This document shows, one piece after another, positions 35,861 through 46,014 of a stretch of 64,000 bases of DNA. This DNA comes from Euptelea pleiosperma. Taxonomy: Eukaryota > Streptophyta > Magnoliopsida > Ranunculales > Eupteleaceae. Under the pieces are notes generated by a model. The model did no database searches. It saw only the letters and a list, made by a program, of their open reading frames with translations, and was not told where the DNA came from. Both the position numbers and the translations under genes were made by a program. The stretch lies in contig CM068545.1 of NCBI GenBank assembly GCA_035048495.1, positions 42,154,450 to 42,218,449 of the forward strand, written 5' to 3'. The number at the start of each line of letters is the position of its first letter. Position 1 is the stretch's first letter.

Positions 35861-37760
35861 AACCTAGTTTGGGGTACTTGATATACCCCCGTCATGTCTA
35901 GCTGAAGACGTAAAACTTAACGCTTTCGGAAAAGTAATTCTAGTATTCTTAGAGTACATGAGTCTCATGCATTTGTTATTACTGTGATATCTCTAGACAT
36001 GCAGGTATATTCATCCTTTCGATCATCAGGTACCACACACTATCGAGTTTCTGCCGACTTGGTAACATCCTTCCTGAACCTTTGCATCATCATTACCGAT
36101 TTTCAATCATTTTATGTCCCGGTCATGAGCATCGAGGATGGTGCTATATTTTAGTTGGGGGTGGGTTTTTACCAAAACTCATGTTTTTATTTTGATAATT
36201 CAAACAAAAAATAAAAAATAAAAAAGAGAGAGAAACCTTGTGTGTTTAGGGTGTGATTTCATGTGATTTTTGAAAATGCCCTAACTTGATTAGTGAAAAC
36301 CTTCCAGAAAGTCTATTCATTGAAAATGATGTCTGTTTTGAAAAATCACTTATTAGCTCGTCATTCAGTTTGAAAGCAAATATTACTACAATGGATTGAA
36401 AACTCTTTGAAAACTCAAATTTTGCAAAAAATGTTCACATATCAACGTCTGAATTATTCGATGTTTAGATTATCTAGATATCCAAGGAGAACAATTGTAG
36501 AGACCTAACCCAATAAGCTTTTCATTATTTCTAAGGGTTATAAAATTATTCTGAGTCACAAGATGACTCACAATTCTTCTAGTCCCCTAATATTTCCATT
36601 GAGTGGTCTCATTTACCTTTGCTTTGGTTATGGAACTCAGAACAATATCAAATTCAAATTATTACATAAAGAACCTTCTCTATATCCATTTGAGACATCG
36701 AAGATGAAAGTACAAACCCTAGAAAATGATATAGGCCATCTTTTTAACCAAACAGACTTTTTAGCTTCCCTAACATCTATACCGTTAGAAACCATTTTAG
36801 AGCCTGTTGATGAAAACCTTTTCTCATTAACCCATCAACCAAAAACTCAATCCCCAAAAAGAGTTCAATACGATAACCTACTTCTGAGAGAGATCAAAGA
36901 ATATTTGGTATGATTACTCCATGAAAAGATAGAAACCAAGAAAGGAAAAGAAAACAAAACAAAACAAATGGTTCAAGCTGAAAAGAAACATGATCAGAAA
37001 GAAAGAAAGAAAGGAAAAAGAATCTGAAAAAGGTTGAAGAATATCCTAAAAGAAATCGAAAAAGAAGAAAAGTCAAGGAAATGTTATACCTAGGAAAAGT
37101 TGCAAAGAATAGTTAGATATTCTCTCAGAATTTTTGAATTCCAGAACACCCTTCTTTTCTGAACCTATCCTAAGCCTCAAAACCACCTATACAAGTCCTA
37201 TTTGATTCTAGATTAGTACCATCATCAAGCATGGAGAATGGAGAAAAGAGAAATTATAGAGTTTGATCCGACGTTCTTAAGTGATATGACATTCCAATCA
37301 TGAGATCTTCTTAAATCTTCTTATACCCACTATTTAAAACTATATATGTGAGACGTTTGCCAGTTTCTATATTCATCTCCTCACATATAGTTTGAGAAAA
37401 AAGTATAAAACCATTTATGAGTAATTCACTTCTGAGTGGTATACAAGTGAGGATTGAGGTCGAGGCATATAGTCTCTAAGGAGATCCAGATATCTCTACT
37501 GCCAGATAAGGATGATGTTGAACACACACACAAACTGAGTCTGAGTAATCTTTTGTTTGAAGGTCCATTTATAGAAGTGTTGCATTTTGCTGATTAGTTC
37601 TAATTTGTTAATGATTTCTTCCATCCTTAAAATAATCTGACAAAACAGAGTTTTTTCTAAGCAATGCAAATAAGTTTTCTAGCATGATATGTCTAGCCCT
37701 TGTTCGCTCACTTATTTCGCAATAATTGCCAAGGATTGGCAATATGCTAGTTGGGGGTTG
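35861..37760 (+). other. Ath-2 3' noncoding region and polypurine tract
   Basis: Collinear with 53490-55444 of Ath-4, including GAAGACGTAAAACTTA and the terminal TTGGGGGTTG PPT at 37751-37760. A 116-codon frame at 36563-36913 matches a region that is broken in Ath-3 and Ath-4, so it is treated as chance. No env-like gene was found. Confidence 0.78.
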
Positions 37761-39290
37761 TGATATTCGCTCAAAAGTACTTATTTTAAGCCATTATCCT
37801 TATAGCGATGTCGGATTCTCCTACATAAAACTTGTATTTTCATCGACTTTTCCATATAAGAGTTTCTTCCATTGTGTAGAACACATTCTTTAGACAAAAA
37901 TTGACTATTTACATGAAATATACACATTTCGGATAGTCTAGTATCAAGCCGTTTTAGTTGAATCTCATTACGTGCTTTTTCACTTGTAGGAGACCCTATC
38001 GGGGGATTCTCGAGGACTGGCGGACCCATGATCAACCACAGAAGACTTCTATCAAGGCTTAAAGAGATAACAGGCCAGGTTAAAAAGATAGAAGACATGT
38101 ACGGGCAAAGCTAGAGGATCGTAGAGCCGGAACAAGGACTAAGAAAGAGAAGAATAGCTGGAGACCAAGAGAAGGACTTAGGTGTTAAAGGCCACACCAA
38201 TTGACATCAAAGGATAAGGTTGACTTATTGGTGGAGCGGATGAGAGAGACCCTCCAATGCTTTTATTTTTGTATTTTTCTCTCACCTCTCTCATATTTCT
38301 CTCTCTATCTATCTATCTTGGCCCATGACCTAAGCCCATGACCCATGCTCATGCCCATTTGCAACAACAAGAGAGAATTGGTCTCACTTGACTGATTCTT
38401 CTTTCTCCCATCTCTCTCTATCCTAATCACTCTCTCTCTCATCTAACTAACCCATTCCAAACCGTTGGATCTAGAGAGATCCAACGATCATCATTTTTAC
38501 AACAAGCAAAACAAAAAAAAAATCTATAAGAGATCTACAATCTCTCCTTCTTGGGTTGGTTCCCTCCCCCTTCTCTTCCTCTCTTTCTTCTTTCTTCTCT
38601 TCTTCTTCACCCTTCTTCTCCGGCGAGCTCACCATTAACGCCGCCACCTCGAGGTGCAAAACGTCAAATAGCAACATCTCCTTGCTACCCATTTCATCCG
38701 CCACAATCAAAGGCTACAATCCTCAATCCTATTGAGGTCGATCCAATCGGAGTTGCACCATCTACCTCTTCAATGGTAAGCTTCTCTTTAATTCATCTCT
38801 CTAACCTTCGTACCTTCTATCTCTTCTTTCCCTCTCTACCTTTTCATGCTTTCTAGGATAATATTTTAATGGTTTTCTAGATTAATTTTGTTTAATGTTA
38901 TTTCCGTTCTAAAGCATTTGAACAAGCATTGTAAGCATTTGTTTTTAGTTTAATGAACAAGTTTTAAATTCAAGTTTAAGTTGTTTTCATTTATTGTGTT
39001 TTTCATTCTCGTTTCTCTTATGTTTTTTTTTCATTCTAATAGTTTTAACAACAATCTCAAGCATATTTTAAATCAACTTCCACCATTCTCACCCTTCTAT
39101 TTATTCCGAGCATTTTCTGATTATTCTTGTTTCTTATTGTGCTAATTAATCCCGAGTGCAGACGATATCCGACACGAGCCACTGTGCAAGTCTGCTTATT
39201 TGCAGATTAAGTGAACCAATTCGGAGAAATTACAAATATTATTGAAATCAAGGGTTTCCGATCCAACGACATGGAAAAACCCTAATTTTA
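37761..39290 (+). mobile_element. Ath-2 3' LTR
   Basis: 1,530 bp, about 100 bp shorter than its 5' partner, chiefly because of the minisatellite and a ~28-bp deletion that removes the B-box region near 38250. Putative intron 38776-39205 (GTAAGC...TTTGCAG, 430 nt). The last bases are TTTTA instead of TTTCA. Followed by the ATATA duplication. Confidence 0.93.
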
Positions 39291-39295
39291 ATATA

Positions 39296-39717
39296 TTGTA
39301 CTTGTTTCTCATGATAAATATTCATTGCATGCTTATATTTCTATACCTTTGTTAATCTGTGACAAAAAGGGGGAGAGAAAATCATAGCCATAAAAATAAG
39401 TTGATGCATGAGATAGGGGGAGAGAAATTTAGGAGGAGAAAAAAATTTATTTTTTCAATTACTCTACTTGTGATGTGCAAAATTTAACTCACTACATTTT
39501 ATATGATTTATTGATTGCCGATGATATTACATGGTATGTATTGTTGGTAGAATGTGCAGGGAATAGATCAAAAGACATTACACTATATCTGTTCGATTAT
39601 CTCCAAGAGAGTGTGAGATAGTGAGTGACTCATGTAAGAGGGTGGGATTGTATTTTCTATTTTTTACCTTCTATATGATTAAATGTTTTTTGTCACGGAA
39701 TTGCCAAAGGGGGAGAT
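39296..39717 (+). other. Copia element 3' region with polypurine tracts
   Basis: Continues the copia element of 9566-10491. It carries three purine words: AGGGGGAGAGAAA near 39367, a second near 39415, and AAAGGGGGAGAT at 39706-39717 directly before a TGTAAGG LTR start. Several purine tracts before the 3' LTR are common in SIRE/Maximus-type elements. No coding frame was seen. Confidence 0.65.
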
Positions 39718-40018
39718 TGTAAGGAATATTTTCATATTCAATTTGGCAAAGATTCCGTTTGACATAAAAATATTCTTGTAACCGTTCCTACGAGTACTAG
39801 TGTAGCGTGAAGATGTCGTGGTACGTATACTTCGCCAACTACGTGAAGACTAAAAGACAGAGACAGCAAGAATTAGATGGTTGACGACAGGAGTCATCTG
39901 AATAACTGTCGATTTGTTAACTAATAATCGTGTACCCTCGATTAGGAAGGTAAGTGACTTAGTGGCCATAGGAGTTGATTAAAATGAACAAAATATAATG
40001 GTCAGACTTAGTCATTGG
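39718..40018 (+). mobile_element. Copia (SIRE-like) 3' LTR, first part
   Basis: Starts TGTAAGGAAT after the PPT and continues until solo LTR S4. The target ATTGG is at 40014-40018. Confidence 0.65.
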
Positions 40019-40966
40019 TGATATTCGCTTAAAAGTGCGTATTTTCTACTGTTATCTGCTAAGCGTTATCACACTCTTCTACGTTAAACTGGTCTATTTA
40101 TCTACTTTTCTACGTAAGAGTCTCTTTTGTTGCGTAAAACACACTTTTCTGGATGAAATAGTATATTTGCATGCATTAAACACATTTTCGGAAGTCTAGA
40201 TATAAAGTCGTTCTGATTAAGTCTCATTACGCGCTTTTTCTGTCGCAGGAAATCCTGATTGGATGATTCTCGAGACTTGCGGGCCAAAAATTGATCATGG
40301 AAGCCCATTATCAAAGCTTAAAGAGCCCACAGGCTATGACTAGAAGATATGGGCTGAATAAGAGGACCAAAAAGCTGGCCTAAAGAACGAAGAGAGCAGG
40401 AGAGCCAATGACCAAGAGACGGACCAAAGCATTTAAAGCCACTTGAATCAGCTAGGAATGATAGTCTACTCTACTGGAGAAGCGTGAGGATGGTCACAGT
40501 GAAGACCAGGGTTCCAGACCCTCTGCCAATACTTTTATCTCCATTTTCTGATACTTTTTCTCTCATCTCTCCTTATTCTCTCTCTCTCTTCATCTCTCGG
40601 TCCTCGAATCTACTGACCTAACCCCAGAACTCCTGCCCATCGGCTCTATCTCATCTCCCTTAGTTTTCTGACCGTTGGATCTTCCATCGGACCGTTGGAT
40701 CTCTCTAGATCCGTCGATCTACCAATCTGGGTCCCAATCAAGTCACCATCCATCCGATCGCCATCAGACTGTCTGTCACATCATCTTGTGAGACGATGGA
40801 CATCATCAATCCATGTGGGCTAGTAGCCGGGCCCATCATCATCGACCCGCTGTCCGACCAGTTAGTGGACCCCGTGAATTTCAAAATAATTCTAATTAAA
40901 TTTTAAAAAATGGGGGGTCCACTAAATGGGGACATTCCCCAAAGAAAAGTAGCATTTTACTTTAAA

Positions 40967-41018
<52 letters not shown>

Positions 41019-42541
41019 ATTTAAAAAAATACCCTATTTCCATTAAAGGAAATAGGGAGCTTTATAAGAGGAAGGAGAAGGGTTCGTTCGAACCCTAATC
41101 CCCCTTTAATCTTTTTCCCCATCTCCCCCTATCAATCCCGGAGGTTCTCCTTCTCTTTTTCCTTCCCTTTCTTCTTTTTTCTTCTTTTCTTCTTCTTCTT
41201 CCTCCTCCATCTTCGCTGGAGTTGCAGGCAGCGACTCCGGCCATCTGGTCCTCTTCCTCCTCCTCCTTCTTCTTCTTCTCCTTCTTCTTCTTCTTCTTCT
41301 TCTTCTTCTTCTTCTTCTTTTTCTTCTTCTCATTTTTTTTTATTTTTATTTTCGTTTTCCCATTTTGTACCGGAGTTGCAGCCTGCAACTCCGGCCGGCA
41401 GCGCCCCCCCAACCAGTCCAGTCCTCCTTCTTCTTCTTCTTCCTCTTCTGCTCTCTTCTTCTGCTCCTTCTTCCTCCTCTCGCCTGCGCTCCCTGCTGCT
41501 GTGTGCAGCACGTCTTCCATCACCCCTTCACCGCCTAAACCAGTCCGTCAACCACCGCCTGCCTCCACCCTTTTCAATCCGCGTGCTCCACCCATGACAC
41601 CCATCTCCAACGCCTGCCTCCGCCGTTCCTTGCTGGACAGGTCTGTCATTTCCTCTTGGGCGTGCTCATCTACCAGCGGCGATCACAACACCTGTGCATT
41701 GCTGGATGGTGCACAACCACCATCTTCTTCCACGTGGTGATCTCCAAGACTGCCTCCTAGAATTTTTCACGGCCTGGTTCTCCAAACCGTCTACCACCTA
41801 TTCTTCCTCGTTCACTTCCGGCAAGTCGTGGCCCTCCTCTCCAACGTGGATCCATCTCCTGCAACAATGGTTTGCAACCAAACACCCACGGTGCTGCACC
41901 TCTAGTAACACGTCACTCCCTCTTTTCGACGTGGTATACCCCTTGCACTGATCTGGAACTCCTTCACCGTATTACATCTTCACGTCACATGGACAGCATC
42001 ACCAGAATCCTCTTGCACCACGTGCACACCACCTCACAGCCATTCCTCCTTGGATCTCTAGGGGTAAGTTTCAAAGTAATTATTCTCTCTCTCTAAAACT
42101 AATTTCTCTCTACTTTTCTTTCACTTTCTCTCTCATCTCTCTTACTTCTCTATCTAGTTTAGTCTTTTTATTGTTTTGTAGTTTCTTTCTTTTGATTAAT
42201 TTTAGTTGATAATTGTAATGAACCTTTGATAATTAATAAAGTTGATATTTCGTATTTTTTTTATTTTGCTTTTATGATTCTTTATTGGTTATGAGTAATT
42301 TTCTCTCTCTACAAATCACCAAAAGATGTTTTCAATCACTCCATCAGTCTCACCCCATCAATTCCAAGCAAAAAGTCCATCATTTTATGTTCTTTACGCG
42401 TGCTAACTAACCCCGAGTGCGGATCGACATCCGACACGAATCCCTATACAAATCTGTCAATTATGCAGGATAATCGGATAATTACAAATATGTTGATTCT
42501 AGGGTTTCCGTAACCAACAACGCGGAAAAAACCTACTTTCA
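40019..42541 (+). mobile_element. Solo LTR S4 inserted in the copia LTR
   Basis: 2,523 bp, TGATATTCGC...CTACTTTCA, with exact ATTGG duplications (40014-40018 and 42542-42546). It contains two MSA-like repeats (from 40669), an (AT)n run (about 40975-41004), the palindrome with one mismatch (41032-41057) and TTTATAAG at 41061, a (CTT)n tract about 41288-41330, one degraded hairpin (about 41217-41242) and one perfect hairpin (41370-41394), and a putative intron 42064-42468. Confidence 0.96.
41370..41394 (+). repeat. Conserved LTR hairpin, 12-bp arms
   Basis: CCGGAGTTGCAG, one C, and the exact complement. A degraded second copy lies about 150 bp upstream. Confidence 0.88.
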
Positions 42542-42608
42542 ATTGGACAGACCCGAGTCAAAGTCAATTTTATTGACTAGTGGGATAGTTCAATCAAGTG
42601 GACATGTA

Positions 42609-42927
42609 TCAATCGATTGGACATAGCCCAATCGATTGGAGACACTGTGTAATTGATTGGAGACTACGAGGCAGAAACTTATTTGAGCACAATCGATTGG
42701 ATACTCTGTGAAATCGATTAGAGACTCTGTAAAATCGATTGGAGCCTTCGGGATAGAAATCTTTCTGAGTACAATCGATTGGAGACTCTGTGTAATCGAT
42801 TGGAGCCTTCAGGACAGAAAGTTATTTGTGTCAAATCGATTGGAGAACCCTGTGCAATCGATTGGTGCCTTCGGAACAGAAAAGTTATTGAGCCCAATCG
42901 ATTGGACACTTATTCCCAATCGATTGG
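42609..42927 (+). repeat. Array of about 12 AATCGATTGG palindromic motifs
   Basis: Ten perfect and two one-base variants (AATTGATTGG, AATCGATTAG), partly in repeating ~65-bp units (AATCGATTGG-AGACTCTGTG-AATCGATTGG-AGCCTTC-GGACAGAAA). They lie upstream of the TATA box, in the U3 position. Confidence 0.85.
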
Positions 42928-43011
42928 ACCTTGAACAGAATTGGTCTTTCTCATATCCAAAATTTATGGTTCCTTTATCCCACGTTCCACACGACTCAAG
43001 GTCTTGAAATT

Positions 43012-43020
43012 CTATAAATA
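43012..43020 (+). promoter_or_regulatory. TATA box of the copia LTR
   Basis: CTATAAATA in an otherwise mixed context, downstream of the palindrome array. Confidence 0.6.
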
Positions 43021-44196
43021 AAACCCTTATATGCCTTCTTTAAACACACACAGAGACACAGAGTGACTCAATCTTTAAGAGAGAGAAGCAAAGGCTATAT
43101 TTATTAGAGTGTCCATTCGGAGAGCAAGAAGCTTGTTTTCATTCACATCTTGTGAGCTTGTTCTCTTCTCGATCAAAGCCAAGAGCTTGATCTTTACTCA
43201 GCCTAGGTTTTCCACTTTCCGTCTAGACGTGGTCCCGTGGTTTTTCGTTGGCTAAGGTTTCCACGTAAAAATATCTTGTCTTGTGTGATTGTTTGTTTGT
43301 ATTCCGCAATCCATCTTGATTAGATCAAACGACAAAGAGACAATATACCATAGAGGTATATTTGATTTGATTCGGTTGTGATAATCATTTATCAAACAAC
43401 CAAGGCATGTGATTTTATCCCCTTACCATCGACCAGTAAAACTGTGTTGTTATAATTAATTCTAAATACCTAATCAACCCCCATCTTCTAGGTATATTGA
43501 GTTAAAGAGAACGGAGTGGTGAAATTACAGGTGGGATCCCCATGCATACTGATATTCGCTCAAAAGTGCTTATTTTAAGCACTTATCCTGTTAGCATTAT
43601 CGCACTCTCCTACGTAAAACTGCTCTAATTATCCACTTTTCTACGTAAGAGTCTATCTCATTGCGTAAAACACACTTTTCTGGACGAAATGGTATATTTG
43701 CATGCATTAAACACATTTTTGGGAGTCTAGATATTAAGCCGTTCTGATAAAGTCTCATTACGCGCTTCTTCTGTCGCAGGAAACCCCGATGGGACGATTC
43801 TCAAGACTTGTGGGCCCAAATCGATCATGAAAGCCCATTATCAAAGCTTAAAAAGCCCACATGCTATGACTAGAAGATATGGGCCAAATATGGGCTGAAT
43901 AAGAGGACCAAAAAGCCGAAGAGAGTAGGAGAGCCAATGACCAAGAGACGGACCAAAGCGTTTAAAGCCACATGAGTCAGCAAAGAATGATGATCGACTC
44001 TACTGGAGAAGCGTGAGGATGTCACAGTGAAGACCAGGGTTCCAGACCCTCCGCCAGTGCTTTTTTCCATTTTTTTTGATACTTTTTCTCTCATTTCTTC
44101 TTATTCTCTCTCTCTCTTCATCTCTCGATCCTCGAATCTACTGACTTAACCCCAGAACTCCTACCCTTCGGCTCTATCTTATCTCCCTTAGCTTTC

Positions 44197-44250
44197 TGAC
44201 CGTTGGATCTTCCATCGGACCGTTGGATCTTCAATCGGACCGTTGGATCT
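44197..44250 (+). promoter_or_regulatory. Three tandem MSA-like (MYB3R) motifs
   Basis: GACCGTTGGATCT occurs three times at exactly 20-bp spacing (44198, 44218, 44238). On the minus strand the first reads TCCAACGGTCA, a full match to the MSA consensus YCYAACGGYYA; the other two end in C. In plants MYB3R factors use such sites for G2/M expression. Confidence 0.5.
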
Positions 44251-44498
44251 CTCTAGATCCGTCGATCTACCAATCTGGGTCCCAATCAAGTCACCATCCA
44301 TCCGATCGCCTTCAGAATGCCTGTCACATCAACTTGTGAGACGATGGACATCATCAGTCCATGTGGGCCAGTAGCCGGGCCCATCAGCATCGACCCGCTG
44401 TCCGACCAGTTAGTGGACCCCGCGAATTTCAAAAATAATTTTAATTAAATGGGGGGTCCACTAATTGGGGAGATTCCCCATAGAAAAGTAGCATTTTA

Positions 44499-44538
<40 letters not shown>

Positions 44539-44565
44539 AAAAATATTTTTTTTATTTAAAAAATA

Positions 44566-44591
44566 CCCTATTTCCATTAATGGAAATAGGG
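44566..44591 (+). promoter_or_regulatory. 26-bp perfect palindrome just upstream of TATA
   Basis: Arm CCCTATTTCCATT and its exact complement, ending 3 bp before the TATA box. Conserved in S1, S2 and, with one mismatch, S4. Confidence 0.8.
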
Positions 44592-44594
44592 AGC

Positions 44595-44602
44595 TTTATA
44601 AG
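44595..44602 (+). promoter_or_regulatory. TATA box of Ath-4 LTR
   Basis: TTTATAAG, with an 18-bp palindrome AGGGTTCGTTCGAACCCT at 44613-44630 covering the expected start site about 30 bp downstream. Confidence 0.65.
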
Positions 44603-44750
44603 AGGAGGGAGAAGGGTTCGTTCGAACCCTAATCCCCCTCTAATCCCCTCCTTTCTCTCCCCAAGAATCTCCTGCCCCTTTTTCCCTTTCTCTTGGCCGT
44701 TCTCCTCCCGCTTCGCCATCTCCTTCTTCATCTTCTCTTCATCTCTATCA

Positions 44751-44775
44751 CCGGAGTTGCAGCCTGCAACTCCGG
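44751..44775 (+). repeat. Conserved LTR hairpin, 12-bp arms
   Basis: CCGGAGTTGCAG, C, exact complement; a lone extra right arm (CTGCAACTCCGG) follows at about 44782-44793. It lies about 125-150 nt downstream of the expected transcript start. Confidence 0.9.
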
Positions 44776-45474
44776 CCACCACCTGCAACTCCGGCCAGCA
44801 AAGACCTTGAATCACCTGCATGTGCACGCTCTAATGCACCGCTTCTCTCTTGCCACCTGCTGCTGCAACCTACGCTGCTGCCCTCCTAAAAAACTCAAAG
44901 CCGTTAACACGGCCAGCAACCACCCTTCTTCTACCGTCGGGTTGCACCTCCAACTCCGGCTACGACCTCCATTGCATTAGCTCGCCTATCCTCTCCTCTC
45001 TCTACTCTCTCACGTTCTTCCCTCTCCTCCAAGTTTCCAACCGTCCTCTCCAAAGAAAAGAAAAGGAAAGGGAAGAAGAAGGAGAGGAAGCCACCGGCTT
45101 CTCTCTTGGGCTCTCTTCAACCCCACGATCTTCATTGAGTCTACGGCCAGACCTCACCATGTCTTCAGATCTCTCCAGTCCTTGCACCACCGAGTCCGGC
45201 ACATCCCCTTGCTGCAACTGCACGCAGCACACACCTACAACTCCTCCGGTCCTTCTCCTTGCACTTCCCACCACCGTGTAGCTTATCTTTAAAGAAAGGA
45301 GCTGCAAACTGCAACCAGCAACCTCTTCTCCACCGTTGGCAACCATCATTCATTTGGCAAAAATTTGCTTCCCCAACATTCCTACATGCAGCAACTACAC
45401 CATGGCATGCATGTCAGCTTGCTGCCCATCCATGGTCTAACCTCCTTGACCATGCGATCCACTTCCTCGAATGG

Positions 45475-45913
45475 TAAGTCGAAGGAAGTTTTCTCTCTTA
45501 CCTTTTTCTCTCCCCTTCTCTCTAGATCTCTCTTAGTTTCTCTAGCTATTTTTCTTTTAACTCACTTTCTCTCTCTACTCTCTTTTATCTCTCTCTCTCT
45601 AGTTTTTTTTTTTTTTTTTTATGATTCCTCGTTAGATATTTTTTTCTTGTTAATGTTTGTTAGCACGTTTGATCAATGCATAGATTTATTTTGAATATTA
45701 AGTTCTAGTGTTTTCTCTTTCTTGTCAATGCATTTTAGTCTATAACGATCAATATCAAAAGTATATTTTAAATCCCTATTCCTCACCACTCTCACCTCTT
45801 CATAATTCTGAGAAAATTCTGTCATTTCATGTTCTTATGTGCACTAATCCGACTAATCCCGAGTGCGGATCGACATCCGACACGAATCCCTATACAGATC
45901 TAAAATTTTACAG
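45475..45913 (+). other. Putative intron in Ath-4 LTR (R/U5)
   Basis: Donor AATG|GTAAGTCG, a T/C-rich body and acceptor TTTTACAG|GA, 439 nt. Preceded by a C-rich exon-like stretch. Homologous pairs occur in every LTR of the window. Confidence 0.45.
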
Positions 45914-45996
45914 GATTTAAGAATCGGATCAATTTACAAATATTATTGAGATTAGGGTTTCCGTAACCAACGACGCGGAAAAATCCGACTTTCAAA

Positions 45997-46014
45997 TGGC
46001 GCCGCTGCCGCTCG
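45997..46014 (+). other. Primer-binding site (tRNA-Asp type)
   Basis: TGGCGCCGCTGCCGCTCG, two bases after the LTR end. Confidence 0.9.

Larger units (their letters stand above)
10492..39290 (+). mobile_element. Ath-2: non-autonomous Athila-type element carrying nested insertions
   Basis: Outer boundaries are set by the LTR ends and by an exact 5-bp duplication ATATA at 10487-10491 and 39291-39295. The element consists of a 5' LTR split by Ath-3 (10492-10990 plus 28920-30052), an altered primer-binding site, a leader, a much-reduced gag/protease remnant interrupted by solo LTR S3, a 3' noncoding region, PPT and a 3' LTR (37761-39290). RT, RNase H and integrase are missing. Without nested DNA it is roughly 8.2 kb. 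Its LTRs differ by roughly 6-7% by eye over the first 500 bp, so it is older than Ath-3. Confidence 0.92.
42547..43549 (+). mobile_element. Copia (SIRE-like) 3' LTR, second part
   Basis: Continues 39718-40018 after S4. It contains the AATCGATTGG repeat array and a TATA box CTATAAATA (43012-43020), with transcript start expected near 43045. The LTR end and primer-binding site cannot be placed; no TGGTATCAGAGC is present before Ath-4 begins at 43550, so the LTR end may be just upstream or lost. Confidence 0.6.
43550..45994 (+). mobile_element. Ath-4 first LTR
   Basis: 2,445 bp, TGATATTCGC...GACTTTCA. In order: a B-box-like block (44038-44048) followed by T6 (44061-44066), three MSA-like repeats (44197-44250), A35 (44502-44536), palindrome (44566-44591), TATA (44595-44602), an 18-bp palindrome at the expected start site (44613-44630), hairpin (44751-44775), a T/C-rich cassette, putative intron (45475-45913), the CGAGTGCGGATCGACATCCG block (about 45860), and a U5 stem-loop before the end. 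Confidence 0.96.

Noticed and set aside
36563..36913. 116-codon frame in the Ath-2 3' region as an env-like remnant
   Set aside because: The equivalent region is broken in the intact Ath-4 and shows no signal peptide or membrane segment.
42609..42927. CRISPR-like array
   Set aside because: Repeats of 10 bp with irregular, related spacers inside a plant LTR.
44850..45281. 143-codon frame in the Ath-4 LTR, repeated at 56745
   Set aside because: Lies in the variable C/T-rich cassette, is absent from other LTRs, and is present twice only because the unit is duplicated.
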